A stretch of DNA of 64,000 nt from Ga0077555 sp963746315 (GCA_963746315.1 CAVVAR010000005.1:660639-724638); one strand, 5' to 3'; shown: positions 18,594 through 28,134, counted from the first letter of the stretch. A program made the numbers and translations. The notes: a model not told the origin generated them from the sequence alone.

Positions 18594-20181
18594 TTATTCG
18601 ATCGTTTGCCCGATGGTGTATGGTAGGATGCTCGTGAGGTTTTCCATATGGCGGATACAACCGGTCCAGTTTCGGAAGTTTCCTGCATCGGTCTCAATCG
18701 GATTGACGCACAGCGTACGGGCACCGGATCGTGATGCCCATGCGTCGTTTGCCGAGTTGCCGACGAAGAGGACTTGGAGCGGGTTCAGCCGCCTTTGCTG
18801 GATAATTTCTCTGATGAACTGAGGCTTCGTTCGAAAGTCGTATTTCGTACCGTGTATAACCGAAATGACGCCGGCACTATCGTACTCAAACTCATTCGCT
18901 CGTACATCGTCGAACAGCTCATAGGCGTCACCAAGGCTCAGCCGTATGACTTCTTTGACTGATCCAGAAAGTATCGACGTGTGAACGCGACGCTTCTTTA
19001 AATCATCGATTGTCGTCCGAAGGCCTGGAACGAGGGAAATCTCGCGCGCAACCTCCGCAACTCTATTGCGCGTGAGGCCGCGCTCCTTGAAAAGCCTGCA
19101 CGTAAGATCGCACCATTGCTGGTGCGTCAGTAGCGACTGCCTGAACTCGTTATGATACCTGCTGCACTCGGCTTTGCTCAGGCCGGCCGCCTCCCACAGT
19201 CTCTCCCAAACGGTTCCTTTGTCTTTCTCGTTGGAAAGAGTTCCGTCGAAATCGAAAACGACAGCCTTCGTGTCGAAGTTGAACTCGTATTGGTCGACGC
19301 TCTTTATGGCGCCACTTGAACGGCGATTGTGATAAGTAAGCAAGTATTCAGTCAGGAAATCGTCTTCTTGTCCTCCTCTCAATTGCCCCCGGCAGTTAAG
19401 CCTCGCCTCGATCTTTTCTATGTCGGAAAGCTCGCACTCGGGGAAATTTTCAAGCGAGAGTGGGTTCTCATTCTTTGCCCTTAATTTTTCAAGCTTCCTC
19501 AATGTGTTCGGCTTCAGACTTGTATCTATGGACAGTCGCTCGATATCGACCAACTCGCCCCGAAACCCTCCTCGGTCGATCCGAAAATAAAACAACTTGA
19601 ATGGGTTTATTGGAACCTTGTGTCGCCGCGCCTTTGTATCTTCGACGCCCTTCCTCAGGAGGCCACTCAACTGAGCAAGAAGATAGGTACCGATCTCGTC
19701 TGCTGTTTCAAACCAGACGAGCAGATTATTCTTGCTGTGACTGGCGACTGCGGAGATGAATTCCAAGACCTGAGTGTCTTCGACTGATGAAAATTTCGCA
19801 CCCTTGATCCTGTGCCGCGCATAGGCGTCGTAGTCAGCCTTGATGTCTCGAAGAACGAACGCGAGTATGGGTAGCCCATGGTCCCGTGCCGTCTCGTATT
19901 CTTTCAAGGTAACGGATTTGTAGAGCTTCTTTTTACCATTCGGTGTCGATGCCGTTGCGGGAGACCCATAGCGTCGTCCAATAATCAGGACGAACACGTG
20001 AACTCTTGCGAACTTTTCCGTAGCATGACTCGTCTAGCGATTGCTCGCTGTCATAGGTGAGCTCACCATTCTCAGCGAGTATTGGAAAGTGGCCGGCTTG
20101 AGTAATTTGGCCAGCCACCTGCGATCGCGTGTTGGAAAGGTCGGCAAACGTAGAGCTGATAAAAACGATGCTGCGATCCAT
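18594..20181 (-). pseudogene. DUF4062 - HTH-like - HAD phosphatase fusion with an apparent +1 frameshift
   Basis: The N-terminus, RSIVFISSTFADLSNTRSQV...HFPI, is a DUF4062 signature (SST motif). The frame breaks at GGAAAAG (TTTT on the plus strand, 20014-20017). Skipping one base gives the expected continuation FARVHVFVLIIGRRYGSP. The middle part (FKLFYFRIDRGGFRGELVDIERLSIDTSLKPNTLRKLE, in two helices) looks like a divergent XRE-type helix-turn-helix. The C-terminus is a HAD phosphatase: motif I VVFDFDGTL, motif II SILSGSV, motif III lysine in the KYDFRTK region, motif IV FVGNSAND. The base composition is visibly more AT-rich than its neighbours. It may be a nucleotide-signalling or defence effector, but that is inference. 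Confidence 0.7.
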
Positions 20182-20188
20182 TTTTACC

Positions 20189-20211
20189 TCATGCGACAAT
20201 TGCTCGCATGA
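20189..20211. promoter_or_regulatory. Perfect inverted repeat next to the DUF4062-HAD start
   Basis: TCATGCGA (20189-20196) and TCGCATGA (20204-20211) form a perfect 8-bp inverted repeat around a CAATTGC centre. It ends 7 bases before the ATG at 20181, and on the minus strand the likely Shine-Dalgarno GAGGT overlaps the end of the 3' arm. It could be a DNA operator or an RNA hairpin that limits ribosome access. Confidence 0.5.
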
Positions 20212-20267
20212 ACATAAAAATCCGATGAGTGTGTCTTGCGTGTGACGTCCTGAGCCCGGCGCCGTCG

Positions 20268-21518
20268 CTACCCCTGCCCTCGCATTCCCAGCGTCCTTAG
20301 CCGCAGCGCGTTCAGGCGGATGAACCCGGCGGCGTCCTTCTGGTCATAGGCGCCGCGGTCGTCCTCGAAGGTGACGAGGGTCGACGAGTAGAGCGATTTC
20401 GGCGACGCGCGGCCAGTGACGATGACGTTGCCCTTGTAGAGCTCCAGCGTCACCTCGCCCTCGACGTGCTCCTGGCTCTTGTCGACCAGCGCCTGGATCA
20501 TCTCGCGCTCGGGTGAGAACCAGAAACCATTGTAGATCAGCTCCGCATAGCGCGGCATCAACTCGTCCTTGAGATGAGCTGCACCACGATCGAGCGTGAT
20601 GCTTTCCATGGCGCGATGCGCGGCCAGAAGGATGGTGCCACCGGGGGTCTCGTAGACGCCCCGCGACTTCATGCCGACGAACCGGTTCTCGACGAGATCG
20701 AGGCGTCCGATGCCGTTGTCGCGGCCGAGGTCGTTCAAGGCCTTGAGAAGCGTGGCCGGGCTCAGCTTCTTGCCGTCGAGAGAGACCGCGTCGCCCTTCG
20801 CGAAGCCGATGGTGATGGTGGTCACCTTGTCCGGCGCGGCCATCGGCGAGATGGTGCGCTGGTAGACGATCTCGGGTGCCTTCGTGGCCGGGTCCTCCAG
20901 CACCTTGCCCTCGGAGGACGAGTGCAGCAGGTTGGCGTCGACCGAGAACGGGCTCTCGCCTTCCTTGTCCTTGGCCACCGGGATCTGATGCGTGCGCGCA
21001 AACTCGATCAGATCCTCGCGGCCCTTGAACGTCCACTCGCGCCACGGAGCGATGATCTTGATCGATGGCTCGAGTGCATAATAGCCGAGCTCGAAGCGGA
21101 CCTGATCGTTGCCCTTGCCGGTGGCACCGTGGCAGACTGCGTCGGCGCCAACCTTGCGGGCGATCTCGATCTGCTTCTTGGCGATCAACGGGCGCGCGAT
21201 CGACGTGCCGAGCAGGTAGACGCCCTCGTAGACGGCGTTCGCCCGGAACATCGGAAACACGTAGTCGCGGACGAATTCCTCACGCAGATCCTCGATGAAG
21301 ATATTCTCGGCCTTGATGCCGAGCATCAGCGCCTTATCCCGGGCGGGGCCGAGCTCTTCTCCCTGGCCCAGGTCGGCGGTGAAGGTGACGACCTCGCATC
21401 CGTAGGTTTCCTGCAGCCATTTCAGGATGATGGATGTGTCGAGACCGCCCGAGTAGGCGAGCACCACGCGCTTGACCTTGCCTTTGAGATCCTGGTCGCT
21501 CTCGGCGCTGATCGCCAT
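20268..21518 (-). CDS. argG: Argininosuccinate synthase
   Basis: The protein is 416 aa. It joins citrulline and aspartate using ATP in arginine biosynthesis. The N-terminal P-loop is VLAYSGGLDTSIILKWL, the signature of the N-type ATP pyrophosphatase. GATGKGNDQVRFELGYYAL and TSIARPLIAKKQIEIA are diagnostic ArgG motifs. The length is normal. No other arg genes are adjacent. The upstream region is a long gene-poor stretch, so transcription probably starts there. Confidence 0.97.
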   Translation of the reverse strand: MAISAESDQDLKGKVKRVVLAYSGGLDTSIILKWLQETYGCEVVTFTADLGQGEELGPARDKALMLGIKAENIFIEDLREEFVRDYVFPMFRANAVYEGVYLLGTSIARPLIAKKQIEIARKVGADAVCHGATGKGNDQVRFELGYYALEPSIKIIAPWREWTFKGREDLIEFARTHQIPVAKDKEGESPFSVDANLLHSSSEGKVLEDPATKAPEIVYQRTISPMAAPDKVTTITIGFAKGDAVSLDGKKLSPATLLKALNDLGRDNGIGRLDLVENRFVGMKSRGVYETPGGTILLAAHRAMESITLDRGAAHLKDELMPRYAELIYNGFWFSPEREMIQALVDKSQEHVEGEVTLELYKGNVIVTGRASPKSLYSSTLVTFEDDRGAYDQKDAAGFIRLNALRLRTLGMRGQG

Positions 21519-22082
21519 CGCACTCTCTCCCGGGCCGCTTCGAATGGGGGCGCACTATAGGCGTGGCGCTTCGGCCCGCAAGACGACAAAGCAGGGCGCG
21601 ACCACGTAGTCGCTCGCCATCGAGGCCCGAAGATGCCCCGGAAGACCGACCGGTGCTCGGATGGGGGCGGTCTGCTTCGAGTGCCAGTCCACGCTTTCGT
21701 GAGTGAAGTTTACCTCGCCGGCTCTGGAACTCGAACCGAGCAAGCCTATTTCTCGGGTAAGGCCGGACCGGATGCAGAGCCACCGCGTGGTGTTGGCTTC
21801 GACGGCTCCTCCATGGCAGTGGTTGCCACGTGGAACTTTTCTCCGGTCTGGCCGGTTTGTCGAAGCAATTCAAGTGGCCGTCGCCTTCCCCGATCGACGG
21901 CCGGGCTCGTGCGCTGTTCCCCCGCGGCGGCGAGCCATCAAGGTCCCGGACGGTAGATCCCCCACTCCCCATGGCCGTCCGGGACCGCACCCACCGCAAT
22001 GCTCCAGCTCGCGGCGTTTGACTTGTCAGCCACATATTTCTGTGGCCCTTAGCTGGGCTTCGGAGGTCGATGGAGGGAGAGC
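21519..22082. other. Gene-poor region between argG and an exported-protein gene
   Basis: About 560 bp between divergent genes. I see no convincing coding sequence: the open frames here lack recognisable motifs or Shine-Dalgarno sites. It must hold the promoters of argG and of the gene at 22083. A strong inverted repeat lies at 21942-21986. Confidence 0.6.
21942..21986. repeat. 12-bp perfect inverted repeat upstream of the 22083 gene
   Basis: GGTCCCGGACGG (21942-21953) and CCGTCCGGGACC (21975-21986) are exact reverse complements separated by 21 bases. No T run follows either way, so it is not a classical terminator. An operator, an RNA structure or a repeat remnant are all possible. Confidence 0.55.
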
Positions 22083-23294
22083 ATGCGCGTGCCCGCAAAA
22101 GCAAAATCCGTCCGGCTGCTGATGGCAGGCATTGCGCTGGTCGTGCTCGCGGCTCTCGCCGCTCCGGGCGCCCTTGCCCAGAGGATCGGCGAGGATCTGG
22201 CATCGCGTCTCACCGCAGAGCAGACGAAGGCATACGTCCTCTACCTGCGTGCGCAGGCGCAGCACGCGAAGGAGACCGATGCCTATTGGGCCGTCATCGA
22301 CGAGATGAAGGAGAGCCGTCGGCGGAAGCGAGCAGCAGGGCAGCCATTCGCCGCATCGGACTACGTCGCTGTGCAGCCTCCCAAGTACGCAGGGCCTCCG
22401 ATGCCTGCGGACGTGGCCAAGATCATCGCCGCTCTGCGACCCTCGGAGCCACCGGAGCCGATGGCCGATGTCGCGGACTTCCTCCGTCACGCGCGCGAGG
22501 TCTACGGTTTCGTTCCGACTTCTACGAAGGAAGCCCAATTCAAGCGGCGCTATGCGGAAGAGGCGCTGGAACTCGGACTCAGCAAGGATCAAGTGGTGCG
22601 CGTCTATGCACTAGAGACGGGTGGCCGCGGCACCTACGATATGCAGGCTGGTATCGATCCGGAGACCAAGCGGGGCCGGCCCATCTCATCGGCGCTCGGA
22701 TATGCGCAGTTGCTCGCCGCCAACTCGGTGAATGAGGTCGCGAAGCACGGTGAGGCATTTATCGCGCGGCTCAATGCGCTCGCGGCTGCGTCAAGTGCGC
22801 GACGGCGCGCTCAGCTTCGAGCCAAGGCCGCGGTGGTCAAGCGGATGCTGCGCGTGGCGCGGTCGGTTCCAAATCAGTGGAGTGCACACGTCGCGCTGTC
22901 GCGCACTCCCAAGGGTCTCGGCATCCATGCGCTCAATCTGGATGCCGATATCGGGCCGTGGCTGCAGACGATCAAGTTGCAGGGCGTTCGCGCCTATGCG
23001 GCGAAGGCAGGGCGGCCGAACCTCAGCGGTGCCGAGATCGAGTTGATAAATCTGGCCGGTCCGCAGACGGGTCTCGATATGATGGATCCGGCGGGGCTGA
23101 ACGTGCCGACTGCGAATTTCTTCGCGGAGAGGGCCTACAACCGAAATCCGATCGTCAAGGATCGAACCTCGGCCGAGCTGCTCGCAGCGCTGGAGGATCG
23201 CATGAACGTCAACCTGCGCAAGGCCGGCTCGATTGAGTTCGCGCGGATCTTCGATGCCGTAATCGAGGCTCGCTCGCGGGCGGCGGGCCGATAG
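22083..23294 (+). CDS. Exported protein with a lytic-transglycosylase-like core
   Basis: The protein is 403 aa with a signal peptide (LLMAGIALVVLAALAAPGALAQ). The central region has VVRVYALETGGRGTYDMQAG followed by SSALGYAQLLAANSVNEVAKHG. This resembles the SLT fold, with a catalytic-type Glu in ALETGG and a GYAQL segment in place of GLMQ. The rest has no family I recognise. If the SLT reading is right, it acts on peptidoglycan in the periplasm. GAGGGAG precedes the ATG. Its last 86 bases overlap the 3' end of the convergent extensin gene. Confidence 0.65.
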   Translation: MRVPAKAKSVRLLMAGIALVVLAALAAPGALAQRIGEDLASRLTAEQTKAYVLYLRAQAQHAKETDAYWAVIDEMKESRRRKRAAGQPFAASDYVAVQPPKYAGPPMPADVAKIIAALRPSEPPEPMADVADFLRHAREVYGFVPTSTKEAQFKRRYAEEALELGLSKDQVVRVYALETGGRGTYDMQAGIDPETKRGRPISSALGYAQLLAANSVNEVAKHGEAFIARLNALAAASSARRRAQLRAKAAVVKRMLRVARSVPNQWSAHVALSRTPKGLGIHALNLDADIGPWLQTIKLQGVRAYAAKAGRPNLSGAEIELINLAGPQTGLDMMDPAGLNVPTANFFAERAYNRNPIVKDRTSAELLAALEDRMNVNLRKAGSIEFARIFDAVIEARSRAAGR

Positions 23295-24060
23295 CCGGGA
23301 GGTGGTCGCGGCTCTGCTGCACGCGCCACTGTGGATCGCCGGGACGGCTTCTCGCTACCGGCAGACCTTCGATTCTCCCGTCCTTGCCATGCCAGGCGAG
23401 GTCGAGATGCAAGTGATCGCGGTGGTAGACGTCGGCGTAGGGTCCCAGGACCGTCGTGAATGTGCGGCAGGCGCCGGAATGCATGTCGCGCAGGAAGGCG
23501 CGCTCGCGGGGGCTGCCCCACCAGCCCCGTTTGACGGTCACCCAATGGCCGTCGGCGAGCTGAAAGGCGGACACGTCGAGGGCGTTGGCGTGGGCGTGCT
23601 CCGAGATTTTGGCGCCGACGATGCCATTGCGCGACCGGCAGGCGTAGGAGGCAGCAACCTTGATCTCGACGACGGGTTGTCCGAAATGACGGCGTGCGCC
23701 GGATTGGACGACCTCGGCCATCCACTTCTCGACGGCCGGTATCATCTCGCAACGCAGAAGCGCCGGGGGATGCATGGCGACGCGGCCGCCAAGGGCACCT
23801 GTCATCTCGAACGGGTTGGCTACCCCGCAGCGGCCGGGACCGCCGAGCGAAGCGCGTTGGACGAGATATGGCGAGGGTTGAGCCAGACCCATTGCCATGC
23901 ACCGCTGGTGCTCGGTGCGCCGCCAGCTGTCGGGCATGGTGATGGCGCGCTTGGCGACAGAGCCGCCGGGCGGTGACGACGAGCCGGTACGACCGCATCC
24001 CCAGAGCGCGAGGAGACTGGCCAACAAAGCCGCAGTTTGGCAGATACGCAGCACAGACAT
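23209..24060 (-). CDS. Extensin-family lipoprotein
   Basis: The protein is 283 aa. The N-terminus carries a lipobox (LLALWGC), so it is probably an outer- or inner-membrane lipoprotein. The extensin-C-like core includes GRCGVANPFEMTGALGGRVAM, YACRSRNGIVGAKISEHAHANALDVSAF and YHRDHLHLDL. The conserved His/Asp residues of the latter two resemble the metal site of peptidoglycan D,D- or L,D-carboxypeptidase-like enzymes; that role is inference. The C-terminal tail is basic and overlaps the convergent gene by 86 bp, so its last ~30 residues may be unusual for the family. Confidence 0.8.
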   Translation of the reverse strand: MSVLRICQTAALLASLLALWGCGRTGSSSPPGGSVAKRAITMPDSWRRTEHQRCMAMGLAQPSPYLVQRASLGGPGRCGVANPFEMTGALGGRVAMHPPALLRCEMIPAVEKWMAEVVQSGARRHFGQPVVEIKVAASYACRSRNGIVGAKISEHAHANALDVSAFQLADGHWVTVKRGWWGSPRERAFLRDMHSGACRTFTTVLGPYADVYHRDHLHLDLAWHGKDGRIEGLPVARSRPGDPQWRVQQSRDHLPAIGPPPASEPRLRHRRSARTQSSRPCAG

Positions 24061-24364
24061 GGTTTCATGCTATCGCGGGGATATTGACGAACGGTTAACC
24101 TTCACAGGCCGCGAACGATGCGGGGCTCGGTGGCCCGGCGCCGTGCGTGCGGATTTGCAGATCGAGGATGCCACCATCAGCGGGCGGCATTGGGCCGCCA
24201 TCGTGTCGACAGATGGCGGAATGTTGGCGGTGCGATGACCGTGATCGATTGTCCTTCGTAGCCCGAGACGAGCGTTAACCTTGTCGATGCTAATGGGTTA
24301 ATCTTATCCTGCAGATCACAGAAGAGTATGTGACTGCGGCGGACGTCTGGTGGGGAGCCGGACC
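24061..24364. other. Divergent intergenic region
   Basis: About 300 bp between the extensin gene (minus) and the monooxygenase gene (plus). It is somewhat AT-richer, with GTTAACCTT repeated near 24099 and 24274, and must contain both promoters. I see no gene or terminator. Confidence 0.5.
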
Positions 24365-25690
24365 ATGAGTAGATCGCGACTTCTGGTGATCGGAGCCGGG
24401 CCTGTAGGGCTCGGCATGGCCGATGCCCTGGCGCGCGCGGGAATTCCCTATGATCACGTCGAGGCGTCGTCGGGCATCGGCGGCAACTGGCGACATGGCG
24501 TTTATGCAACCGTTCACGTCGTGTCGTCCAAACGCTCGACGGCTTTCGCCGACTATCCCATGCCGGCTGATTACCCTGATTTTCCGTCAGGGGCACAGAT
24601 GTTGGCGTATCTCGAATCCTATGCTCGCGATCGCGGATTGAGCGAGCGGATCGAGCTGGACCGAGAGGTCGTTGAAGCCCGGCCGAATCCGGACGACAGC
24701 TGGTCGGTTGTTTTTCGTGATGGTGAAAGGCGCATCTATAAGGGCGTGGTCGTTTGTAACGGTCATCACTGGGACCGTATCATGCCGCAGCTGCCTGGGC
24801 GGTTCGCCGGCCGGGTCATGCATGCAAAGGATTATCGGCGTCCGGCCGATCTAGCTGGTCAGCGTGTGCTCATCGTCGGCTGCGGCAACTCGGGCTGCGA
24901 TCTGGCCTCCGAGGCCGCTCGGGTCGCTGCTTCTGCGGATTGGAGCTTGCGGAGCGGGGCTTGGTTTCTCCCGAAGATCGCCTTGGGGCGGCCGTTGACG
25001 GATCTGCCTATCTGGCGCCTTCCGATCTGGGCGCAGCGGTTGGTGCTGAAGGCGCTGATCCGGGTGCTCATCGGGGACTATCGCGACTACGGCCTACCCT
25101 TGCCTGACCATCGGCTGTTCGAGCGGCATCCCACTTTTGGCACCGAGGCGCTGGGCTATGTGCGCCAAGGACGCATCCGCCCGAGGCCGGGGATCGCGGC
25201 CATCGAGGATCACACCGTCACGTTCTCCGACGGCTCGCGCGGCGAGTACGACCTCATCGTTGCCGCGACGGGCTATCGGCTGAGCTTTCCGTTTCTACCG
25301 AGCGGGCTTGTCGAGATTCGCAATAATGTGGCGCAGGTCTACGGTGGTGCTTTCCCGGCTGGCTTGAAGAACCTCTACATTGTCGGCTCTGAGCAGCCGC
25401 GCAATGGCTTCGGGGCGTTGCTCACGCCGGCGACGCGCCTCTACGCCAGACTCATTCAGCTCCAGGACGAGCTCGAGCACCCGATCGGATCAATTCTCAA
25501 GTTCGGCCGGGAGAAGATTCCGCCGACGCCATTCATCGATCCGGCCAGGGCGCAGAGGCAAATCCGCTGGGGGCACCGCTTGCTTCCGATCCTGAAGCTC
25601 GAGGGGCGGATCCTCGCACGGCGGCAGCCTTACCGGTCTGCGGCCTTGGATCCGGCGCCGACGCTCGACTATCGGGAGGCGGCGGAGTAG
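24365..25690 (+). CDS. Flavin-containing monooxygenase (FMO type)
   Basis: The protein is 441 aa. An FAD-binding Rossmann motif sits at the N-terminus (VIGAGPVGLGMADALARAG). A second NADP-binding motif lies near residue 170 (VLIVGCGNSGCDLASEAA). The FMO-like signature FAGRVMHAKDYRRP lies between them. ATGYRLSFPFLP near 300 is the usual ATGY motif. Such enzymes oxygenate N, S or ketone groups using NADPH and O2. The ATG at 24365 has GGGGAG 7 bases upstream. It is followed 40 bp later by an SDR gene on the same strand. Confidence 0.88.
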   Translation: MSRSRLLVIGAGPVGLGMADALARAGIPYDHVEASSGIGGNWRHGVYATVHVVSSKRSTAFADYPMPADYPDFPSGAQMLAYLESYARDRGLSERIELDREVVEARPNPDDSWSVVFRDGERRIYKGVVVCNGHHWDRIMPQLPGRFAGRVMHAKDYRRPADLAGQRVLIVGCGNSGCDLASEAARVAASADWSLRSGAWFLPKIALGRPLTDLPIWRLPIWAQRLVLKALIRVLIGDYRDYGLPLPDHRLFERHPTFGTEALGYVRQGRIRPRPGIAAIEDHTVTFSDGSRGEYDLIVAATGYRLSFPFLPSGLVEIRNNVAQVYGGAFPAGLKNLYIVGSEQPRNGFGALLTPATRLYARLIQLQDELEHPIGSILKFGREKIPPTPFIDPARAQRQIRWGHRLLPILKLEGRILARRQPYRSAALDPAPTLDYREAAE

Positions 25691-25730
25691 CTGTGAACCG
25701 GTTGGTGTCTCACAGCAGCGGGTCTCTGCG

Positions 25731-26771
25731 ATGAAAGTGCTCGTCACGGGAGCCGGTGGGCATCTCGGCTTCAACCTCGTTCAGGCCTTGCTCGCAGCGG
25801 GACACGACATTCGCGCGTCTTTGCGCTCGCTCGACAATTCTGCGGCGGTTGCGCGTCTCGAGGCGCTGGGTCCCGTGCAGGTGGTCGCGGCACCGCTCGA
25901 GAGCGAAGCGGCGTTGCGTGCCGCCATGGATGGCATGGACGCTCTCGTCCATGCCGCTGCCGTCTATCTCCTGCATGCACCGGGGCGCGATGCCGAAATC
26001 GTCTCGGCGAGCGTAGACGGCGTCGAGAGGGCGTTTCGCGCGGCGAAGGATGCAGGCATCAAGCGGATCGTGCTGACCTCGTCGATCGTAACGCTGCCGC
26101 TGACGCCTCGCGGTGCGCGGCCTGTCGACGAAAGCGCCTGGACGGACGACGTGAGGGTTCCCTACTTCCGGGCGAAGACACTCGCGGAGCGGCGCGCATG
26201 GGAGCTCTCGCGCGAGCTCGGCCTCGATCTGGTGACGGTCTTGCCGGGGGCGTTCGGGGGACCGGGGTTTGTTCGGCCGACACCGACGATCGACCTCATC
26301 GAGGCGATCATGAAGGGGGCCATGGACATCGCGGCGCCGCCGGTTGCCTATCCCTATATCGACGTGCGCGATGTTGCGAGCGCGCACGTTATGGCGTTGC
26401 TGAGCGGCGCTACGGGACGCTTTATTGCCATCAACGAGCCGATCCCGATGCTCGGCGACCTCGCCCGCGAGATGCATGCTCTCGACCGGCGCGTGCGCAA
26501 GCCGCTGCTGACGCTGCCGTCGTTCACGATGGGCGTCCTGCCCTATCTCGATGGGCTGGCCAGCGCGATGGGGGGGACGAAACGCACCATGACACCGGAG
26601 ATGGCGGCCACGATGACCGGGCGGCGCTTCAACATCAGCTCGGCGCGTATCCGGCGGGAGCTCGGATGGTCGCCGGCGATCACGCTGAGCCAGAGCCTTG
26701 CGGATACGATGGCGGCCATACGGGCGGTGTCATCTCGCGAGCCGAGCACGCGCGAAGCCGGACGGGCCTGA
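25731..26771 (+). CDS. NAD-dependent epimerase/dehydratase (extended SDR)
   Basis: The protein is 346 aa. The N-terminal nucleotide-binding motif is VTGAGGHLGFNLVQALLAAGHD. A serine region (IVLTSSIVTLPL) and a YxxxK catalytic pair (PYFRAKTLAERRAWEL) follow. This matches atypical extended SDRs of the dihydroflavonol-reductase/epimerase group; the substrate is unknown. It is probably co-transcribed with the upstream FMO gene and converges with the NtaA-type monooxygenase gene. Confidence 0.88.
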   Translation: MKVLVTGAGGHLGFNLVQALLAAGHDIRASLRSLDNSAAVARLEALGPVQVVAAPLESEAALRAAMDGMDALVHAAAVYLLHAPGRDAEIVSASVDGVERAFRAAKDAGIKRIVLTSSIVTLPLTPRGARPVDESAWTDDVRVPYFRAKTLAERRAWELSRELGLDLVTVLPGAFGGPGFVRPTPTIDLIEAIMKGAMDIAAPPVAYPYIDVRDVASAHVMALLSGATGRFIAINEPIPMLGDLAREMHALDRRVRKPLLTLPSFTMGVLPYLDGLASAMGGTKRTMTPEMAATMTGRRFNISSARIRRELGWSPAITLSQSLADTMAAIRAVSSREPSTREAGRA

Positions 26772-26796
26772 GCGCGCCTCGGCTCGAATGGGGCTG

Positions 26797-28134
26797 CTAC
26801 GTTCTTGCCGCGAAGCGATTGACGGCCGGTTTGAGGCCGAGGTTCTCGCGTAGCGTCGTGTGCTCATACTCGGTGCGAAAAAGGCCGCGGCGCTGCAATT
26901 CGGGCGTGATGAGCTCGACGAAATCCTCGCAGCCAGCAGGCAAATGGGTGGGCGTGATGTTGAAGCCGTCGCAGGCCGCGCCCTCGAACCAGTCCTGCAT
27001 GACGTCGACGATGTCCACGGGCGTGCCGATGAGGCAGAAGCCACCCATGCCGGCGACTTGCTCGTAGAGCTGGCGGATGGTCGGACGCTCCGTCTTCACG
27101 CGTTCCACGAGTTGCTTGCTCAGGCTCTTGATCCCGGTCGGTCCGAAGGCCTCCAGCGGGACGGGCTCGTCGAGTGGATAACCCGAGAGGTCGCCGAAGG
27201 CGTTGCCAAGGCGATTGAGTCCGACGAGAGGATCGAGCAAGGCTTGCAGCTCGTCGAACTTTGCCCGTGCCTCATCGCGGGTGCGGCCGACCACGGGGCG
27301 CAGTGCCGGCAGTATTTTCAGGTCCTGCGGATCGCGTGCGTACTTGGCCATACGGCCCTTGATGTCGGCGTAGAATGTCTGAGCTGCCGCTTTCGTGCCG
27401 TGAATGGCGTAGACGAGATCGGCCGTTTCGGCGGCCAACTCGCGACCTTGCTCGGAGGCGCCGGCTTGCACGACGACCGGATGACCCTGCGGCGGGCGCG
27501 CCATGTTGAGGGGGCCACGGACCGTGAAGAAGCGGCCTTTGTGGTCGAGTGTGTGCAGCTTCGCCTCGTCGTAGAAGAGCGCGCTCTTCTTGTCGAAGAG
27601 AAGGGCATCGTCCTCCCAGCTATCCCAGAGGCCGCGTACCACCTCCACGAACTCGGCGGCGCGGGCATAGCGCGTGTCGTAGTCGAGCTGGTCCTCGCGG
27701 CCAAAATTTTTCGCCTCGGCGTCGGACCAGGACGTGACGACGTTCCAGCCGGCGCGGCCGTTGCTGATCCAGTCGAGTGACGCGAACTTGCGGGCGATAT
27801 TGTACGGCTCGTTGTACGTCGTGGATGCGGTGGTCACGAGGCCGATATGGCTCGTGACCACGGCGAGCGCGGGAAGGAGCGTCATCGGCTCCATCTCGAC
27901 GAGCTCGTAGCCGGCGCGGACGAGGGAGCCCCGGGGCACGTCGCGCTCGCGGATGCCGATGCCGTCGGCGAAGAAGATGAGATCGCACTTGCCGCGCTCA
28001 GCGGCTTTCGCGCTCCGAGCGTAGTGCTCGAAGCGCAGTGTCCCGTCGGCAGGAACATCCGGATGGCGCCAGGCGGCCGGATGGTATCCGAGGCCACGGA
28101 TGGACATGCCAATGTGCATTTTTCTGCGCGTCAT
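26797..28134 (-). CDS. NtaA/DmoA-family FMN-dependent monooxygenase
   Basis: The protein is 445 aa. The luciferase-like fold of the nitrilotriacetate / dimethylsulfide monooxygenase subgroup is recognisable in MHIGMSIRGLGYHPAAWRHPD, LIFFADGIG, TASTTYNEPYNIARKFASLDWISNGRAGWNVVTSW (split across a strand and helix) and VVQAGASEQGRELAAETADLVYA. These enzymes use FMNH2 from a separate reductase; no reductase gene is adjacent. The ATG at 28134 has GAGAGG 7 bases upstream. It is the last gene of the minus-strand catabolic run from 32741. Confidence 0.88.
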   Translation of the reverse strand: MTRRKMHIGMSIRGLGYHPAAWRHPDVPADGTLRFEHYARSAKAAERGKCDLIFFADGIGIRERDVPRGSLVRAGYELVEMEPMTLLPALAVVTSHIGLVTTASTTYNEPYNIARKFASLDWISNGRAGWNVVTSWSDAEAKNFGREDQLDYDTRYARAAEFVEVVRGLWDSWEDDALLFDKKSALFYDEAKLHTLDHKGRFFTVRGPLNMARPPQGHPVVVQAGASEQGRELAAETADLVYAIHGTKAAAQTFYADIKGRMAKYARDPQDLKILPALRPVVGRTRDEARAKFDELQALLDPLVGLNRLGNAFGDLSGYPLDEPVPLEAFGPTGIKSLSKQLVERVKTERPTIRQLYEQVAGMGGFCLIGTPVDIVDVMQDWFEGAACDGFNITPTHLPAGCEDFVELITPELQRRGLFRTEYEHTTLRENLGLKPAVNRFAART

